Shown here in pieces: positions 6,004 through 8,072 of a DNA stretch of 8,072 bases (positions within the stretch are counted from its first letter, which is position 1; each line of letters begins with the position of its first letter). Below the pieces are notes generated by a model. The model was not told where the DNA came from and ran no database searches. It worked only from the letters and a program-made list of their open reading frames with translations. Origin of the DNA: an uncultured Eubacteriales bacterium (GTDB taxonomy: Bacteria > Bacillota_A > Clostridia > Christensenellales > Aristaeellaceae); contig USEE01000049.1 in NCBI GenBank assembly GCA_900553645.1, positions 1 through 8,072 of the forward strand, in the 5' to 3' direction. The position numbers were made by a program, and so were the translations under genes.

Positions 6004-6849
6004 ATGCGTAAGATTGATTGGCGCGCGTTTGCCTATACACATAAGCGGCTTATCGCCGCGGCGTGCGCGGTTTGCCTGGCCGTCGCGGCGCTGTGCGCCT
6101 TTGGCGGCGGGGGAGAGAATGCCGCGTCCGCGACGCGGGCGGCGCAGAACAGTCTGCCCGTGATAAACGTGGGCAGCGACGACTATCCGCCGTTCAACTA
6201 TACCGACGTGAACGGCAATATCACAGGCATAGACGTGGAGCTGGCCGAGGAAGCGTTTGGCCGCATGGGCTATCAGCCGGAATTTCACTTAATTAACTGG
6301 GATGAGAAGAAGCAGCTGCTGGCCAACGGCACAATCGACTGCGTGTGGGGCAGCTTTAGCATGAACGGCCGCGAGGACGAATACAAATGGGCCGGGCCGT
6401 ATATGCAGAGCTATCAGGTAGTTGCGGTAAACGTCGACAGCGATATATACACATTTGCAGATCTTGAAGGCAAGACGATTGCGGTGCAGTCCACCACCAA
6501 GCCCGAAGAAATATTGCGCGCGGGCGACAGCCGCATACCGCCGCTGCACAAGGTGCTGTCGGTGCAGAAACACGATCTGATTTTTATCCTGCTCAGCAAG
6601 GGTTATGTGGACGCGCTGGCGGCGCACGATACGTCGGTGGAACAGTTCATGAGCGAGAGCGGGCTGAAATTCCGCGTGCTTGACGAGCCGCTTCAGACCG
6701 TGGGTCTGGGCGTGGCGTTTGATAAGGACGACACGCGCGGACTGGATACCCGGCTCAATGAAATAATTAAGGATATGCGCGCCGACGGTACCGTGCGAAA
6801 GGTGCTGGCTAAATACCTGTCCGATCCGGACAGGTACCTGGAGGGCTGA
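6004..6849 (+). CDS. Amino-acid-type solute-binding protein (SBP family 3), likely sensor partner
   Basis: 281 residues. A basic start and one hydrophobic helix (about 15-34) form a signal or anchor; there is no lipobox cysteine in a proper context. The binding domain runs from about 52 to 273. It opens with the family signature YPPFNYTDVNGNITGIDVEL (61-80). Arg123 in MNGREDEYKWAGPY fits the conserved arginine that holds the ligand carboxylate, and Asp209 in VDALAAHDT fits the acidic residue that contacts the ligand amino group. An amino-acid-like ligand is therefore plausible. No ABC permease or ATPase gene is present, and a histidine kinase gene follows after four bases, so a sensing rather than transport role is inferred. 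GAGGAG seven bases upstream supports the start. A strong promoter and a structured leader precede it. The transporter part could still lie outside the window. Confidence 0.88.
   Translation: MRKIDWRAFAYTHKRLIAAACAVCLAVAALCAFGGGGENAASATRAAQNSLPVINVGSDDYPPFNYTDVNGNITGIDVELAEEAFGRMGYQPEFHLINWDEKKQLLANGTIDCVWGSFSMNGREDEYKWAGPYMQSYQVVAVNVDSDIYTFADLEGKTIAVQSTTKPEEILRAGDSRIPPLHKVLSVQKHDLIFILLSKGYVDALAAHDTSVEQFMSESGLKFRVLDEPLQTVGLGVAFDKDDTRGLDTRLNEIIKDMRADGTVRKVLAKYLSDPDRYLEG
6814..6836 (+). promoter_or_regulatory. Strong hairpin just before the kinase ribosome binding site
   Basis: TACCTGTCCG (6814-6823) and CGGACAGGTA (6827-6836) are perfect 10-bp arms around a 3-base loop, within the last codons of the binding-protein gene. 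The stem ends three bases before the kinase site GGAGGG (6840-6845), which is eight bases before its ATG. With no T-run after it, it is not a terminator. It may stabilise the upstream mRNA or adjust kinase translation so that the two proteins are made in different amounts; that role is inferred. Confidence 0.5.
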
Positions 6850-6853
6850 TTTG

Positions 6854-8072
6854 ATGGAAGAAAAAAAGCGGCGCTCCAAATGGTGGTTACTTAACCTGGT
6901 CAGTGTCATTAGCGGACTTGTACTGCTTTCAATAGTATTCCTGACCTCAACGGCGACAGACATAAATAACGCGGGCATGCGCCTCCTCAATACCGTCGAG
7001 TATATGAAGGAGCAGTGCAACAACAGCCAGCTGCGTGACCTTGCGTCCGAATCCAAGAGCCTTCTGCGCGTGAGCGAGAGCATCGATATGGTGCGCTGGC
7101 GGCTGAATTACGGCGGGGAGACAGGGGAGATAGAAACGCCAGGCGCACCCACCGAAGCGGAACTGAAGATGCTGGCGAGCGACAGCTACCTTGGGGGCCT
7201 GATACTGCTGGACGAAACCGGCGCGGTGCAGGCATATTATGACACAGTGGGTATCAATCCCGAATCGCTGATCGCGAATATGGACTCGGCGGCGCTGATG
7301 GACGTAATCGACTTTAAGGAAAAGACGTATGCCGCGCGCGTAATCAACGATGATGAATCGCATATCGATCTGGCCGCGGTCGGACGCAGCGACGCGCGCG
7401 GCGTTATCGTGGGCTACTATTACACATCGGCGCAGTTTACGCGCACGTTCAATAACTCCATACGCACGCTGGTGAACGGCTTCGCGGCCGAGCAAGACGG
7501 CACGATAGTCATAGCTGATAACAACAGTATAATCGCATCCAACGCCCCCGAGCTTATCGATATGGACATAAACACTGTGCCGATAATCAAGCGCATTATG
7601 AGCGAAGGCACTGGCACGCACCTTGTGCGCGAATGGGATACGCAGCGTCTGTTCGGGAATGAATTCGGACTGATGGACAAGAGCCGGAACTACTACATAT
7701 ACGCATTTATGGACGAGCGCAGCGTGTTTGCGACAACGCCGCAGAGCATGGGATATGCGCTGCTTTTGTACGTGATATTTATCGTACTGCTGCGCACGAT
7801 GCGCTGGCGCACCGCGCAGACGTATGAGCGCCAGCAGGTCGAGGCACAGCGCCAGTATACCGCAGAGCTGGAGCAGAAGAACGGGCAGCTGCATGAGTCG
7901 GCGATTCAGGCTCAGCGCGCTAATGCCGCCAAGAGCAGCTTCCTGAGCCGCATGAGTCACGATATACGCACGCCGCTCAACGGCATAATAGGACTGCTGA
8001 ATATAGATGCGGCTCACTTTGACGACGGCGAATTGGTCAGAGCGAATCACGAAAAGATGATGGTGTCGGCCA
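6854..8072 (+). CDS. Sensor histidine kinase with extracytoplasmic Cache-like domain, 3' end cut by window
   Basis: 406 complete codons are open with no stop to the window edge. Residues 1-9 are basic and polar; a membrane helix spans about 10-30; an extracytoplasmic region spans about 31-296; a second helix lies at about 298-314; a Gln/Glu-rich segment likely to form a coiled coil follows (about 318-360). Then comes the dimerisation/phosphoacceptor motif SHDIRTPLNGIIG with His369. The outer region has two PAS-like strand patterns (about 113-130, GGLILLDETGAV, and about 216-235, GTIVIADNNSIIASN), as in double-Cache sensors. No HAMP domain is evident between helix 2 and the H-box. The ATP-binding domain, and any receiver domains of a hybrid kinase, would lie beyond the edge. 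GGAGGG lies eight bases before the ATG, inside the 3' end of the binding-protein gene, so the two are co-transcribed and probably form one signalling unit. Its response regulator is not visible. Confidence 0.93.
   Translation, partial: MEEKKRRSKWWLLNLVSVISGLVLLSIVFLTSTATDINNAGMRLLNTVEYMKEQCNNSQLRDLASESKSLLRVSESIDMVRWRLNYGGETGEIETPGAPTEAELKMLASDSYLGGLILLDETGAVQAYYDTVGINPESLIANMDSAALMDVIDFKEKTYAARVINDDESHIDLAAVGRSDARGVIVGYYYTSAQFTRTFNNSIRTLVNGFAAEQDGTIVIADNNSIIASNAPELIDMDINTVPIIKRIMSEGTGTHLVREWDTQRLFGNEFGLMDKSRNYYIYAFMDERSVFATTPQSMGYALLLYVIFIVLLRTMRWRTAQTYERQQVEAQRQYTAELEQKNGQLHESAIQAQRANAAKSSFLSRMSHDIRTPLNGIIGLLNIDAAHFDDGELVRANHEKMMVSA

Noticed and set aside
6947..8050. Open frame of 367 codons on the minus strand opposite the histidine kinase
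   Set aside because: The plus-strand frame has membrane helices, a Cache-like region and an H-box; the antisense frame shows no recognisable domain and is biased in composition.

Overview
The window looks like a GC-rich, monoderm-type bacterial chromosome, most likely a member of the Bacillota (Clostridia-like, perhaps gut-associated). This rests on strong AGGAGAG-type ribosome binding sites, promoters close to the sigma-A consensus, frequent ATA isoleucine codons despite high GC, a MoxR/DUF58/transglutaminase operon, and a family-3 solute-binding protein paired with a Cache-type histidine kinase. The taxonomic placement is inference; there is no rRNA or marker gene to confirm it.

Layout. 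(1) Bases 63-4455, minus strand: a three-gene operon, read from right to left. It encodes a MoxR-type AAA+ ATPase, a DUF58 membrane protein and a large membrane-anchored transglutaminase-like protein. Both junctions are ATGA start/stop overlaps. A good promoter (TTGTAA, 17 bp, TATACT) lies about 117 bp upstream of moxR. The leader holds three CGGCCG hexamers that could form either an early hairpin or a terminator-like hairpin followed by five T. A perfect 13-bp inverted repeat lies past the last gene. (2) Bases 4456-4847: gene-free, with the moxR leader on the left and a strong intrinsic terminator of the next gene on the right. (3) Bases 4848-5684, minus strand: a short, divergent Gfo/Idh/MocA-like oxidoreductase, apparently monocistronic with its own promoter and terminator. 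(4) Bases 5685-6003: a divergent intergenic region with one promoter for each side and a long hairpin in the rightward leader. (5) Bases 6004-8072, plus strand: an amino-acid-type periplasmic-binding-fold protein, followed four bases later by a sensor histidine kinase that the window end cuts just after its H-box.

How the genes may work together. The leftward operon probably forms a chaperone/envelope-assembly module: MoxR ATPases are thought to remodel client proteins, and the DUF58 and transglutaminase proteins are membrane partners. Its substrate is unknown. The rightward pair looks like a split two-component sensor. The binding protein keeps the residues expected for an amino-acid-like ligand, no transporter genes accompany it, and the kinase has an extracytoplasmic Cache-like domain. 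A sensing role, comparable to the Venus-flytrap domains fused into BvgS/EvgS kinases, is the most economical inference. The oxidoreductase between them has no visible functional link to either side.

No mobile element, CRISPR array, tRNA or rRNA was recognised. The most interesting points are the possible RNA control elements (moxR leader, binding-protein leader, and a hairpin just before the kinase ribosome binding site), the split sensor, and the nonstandard nucleotide-binding loop of the oxidoreductase.
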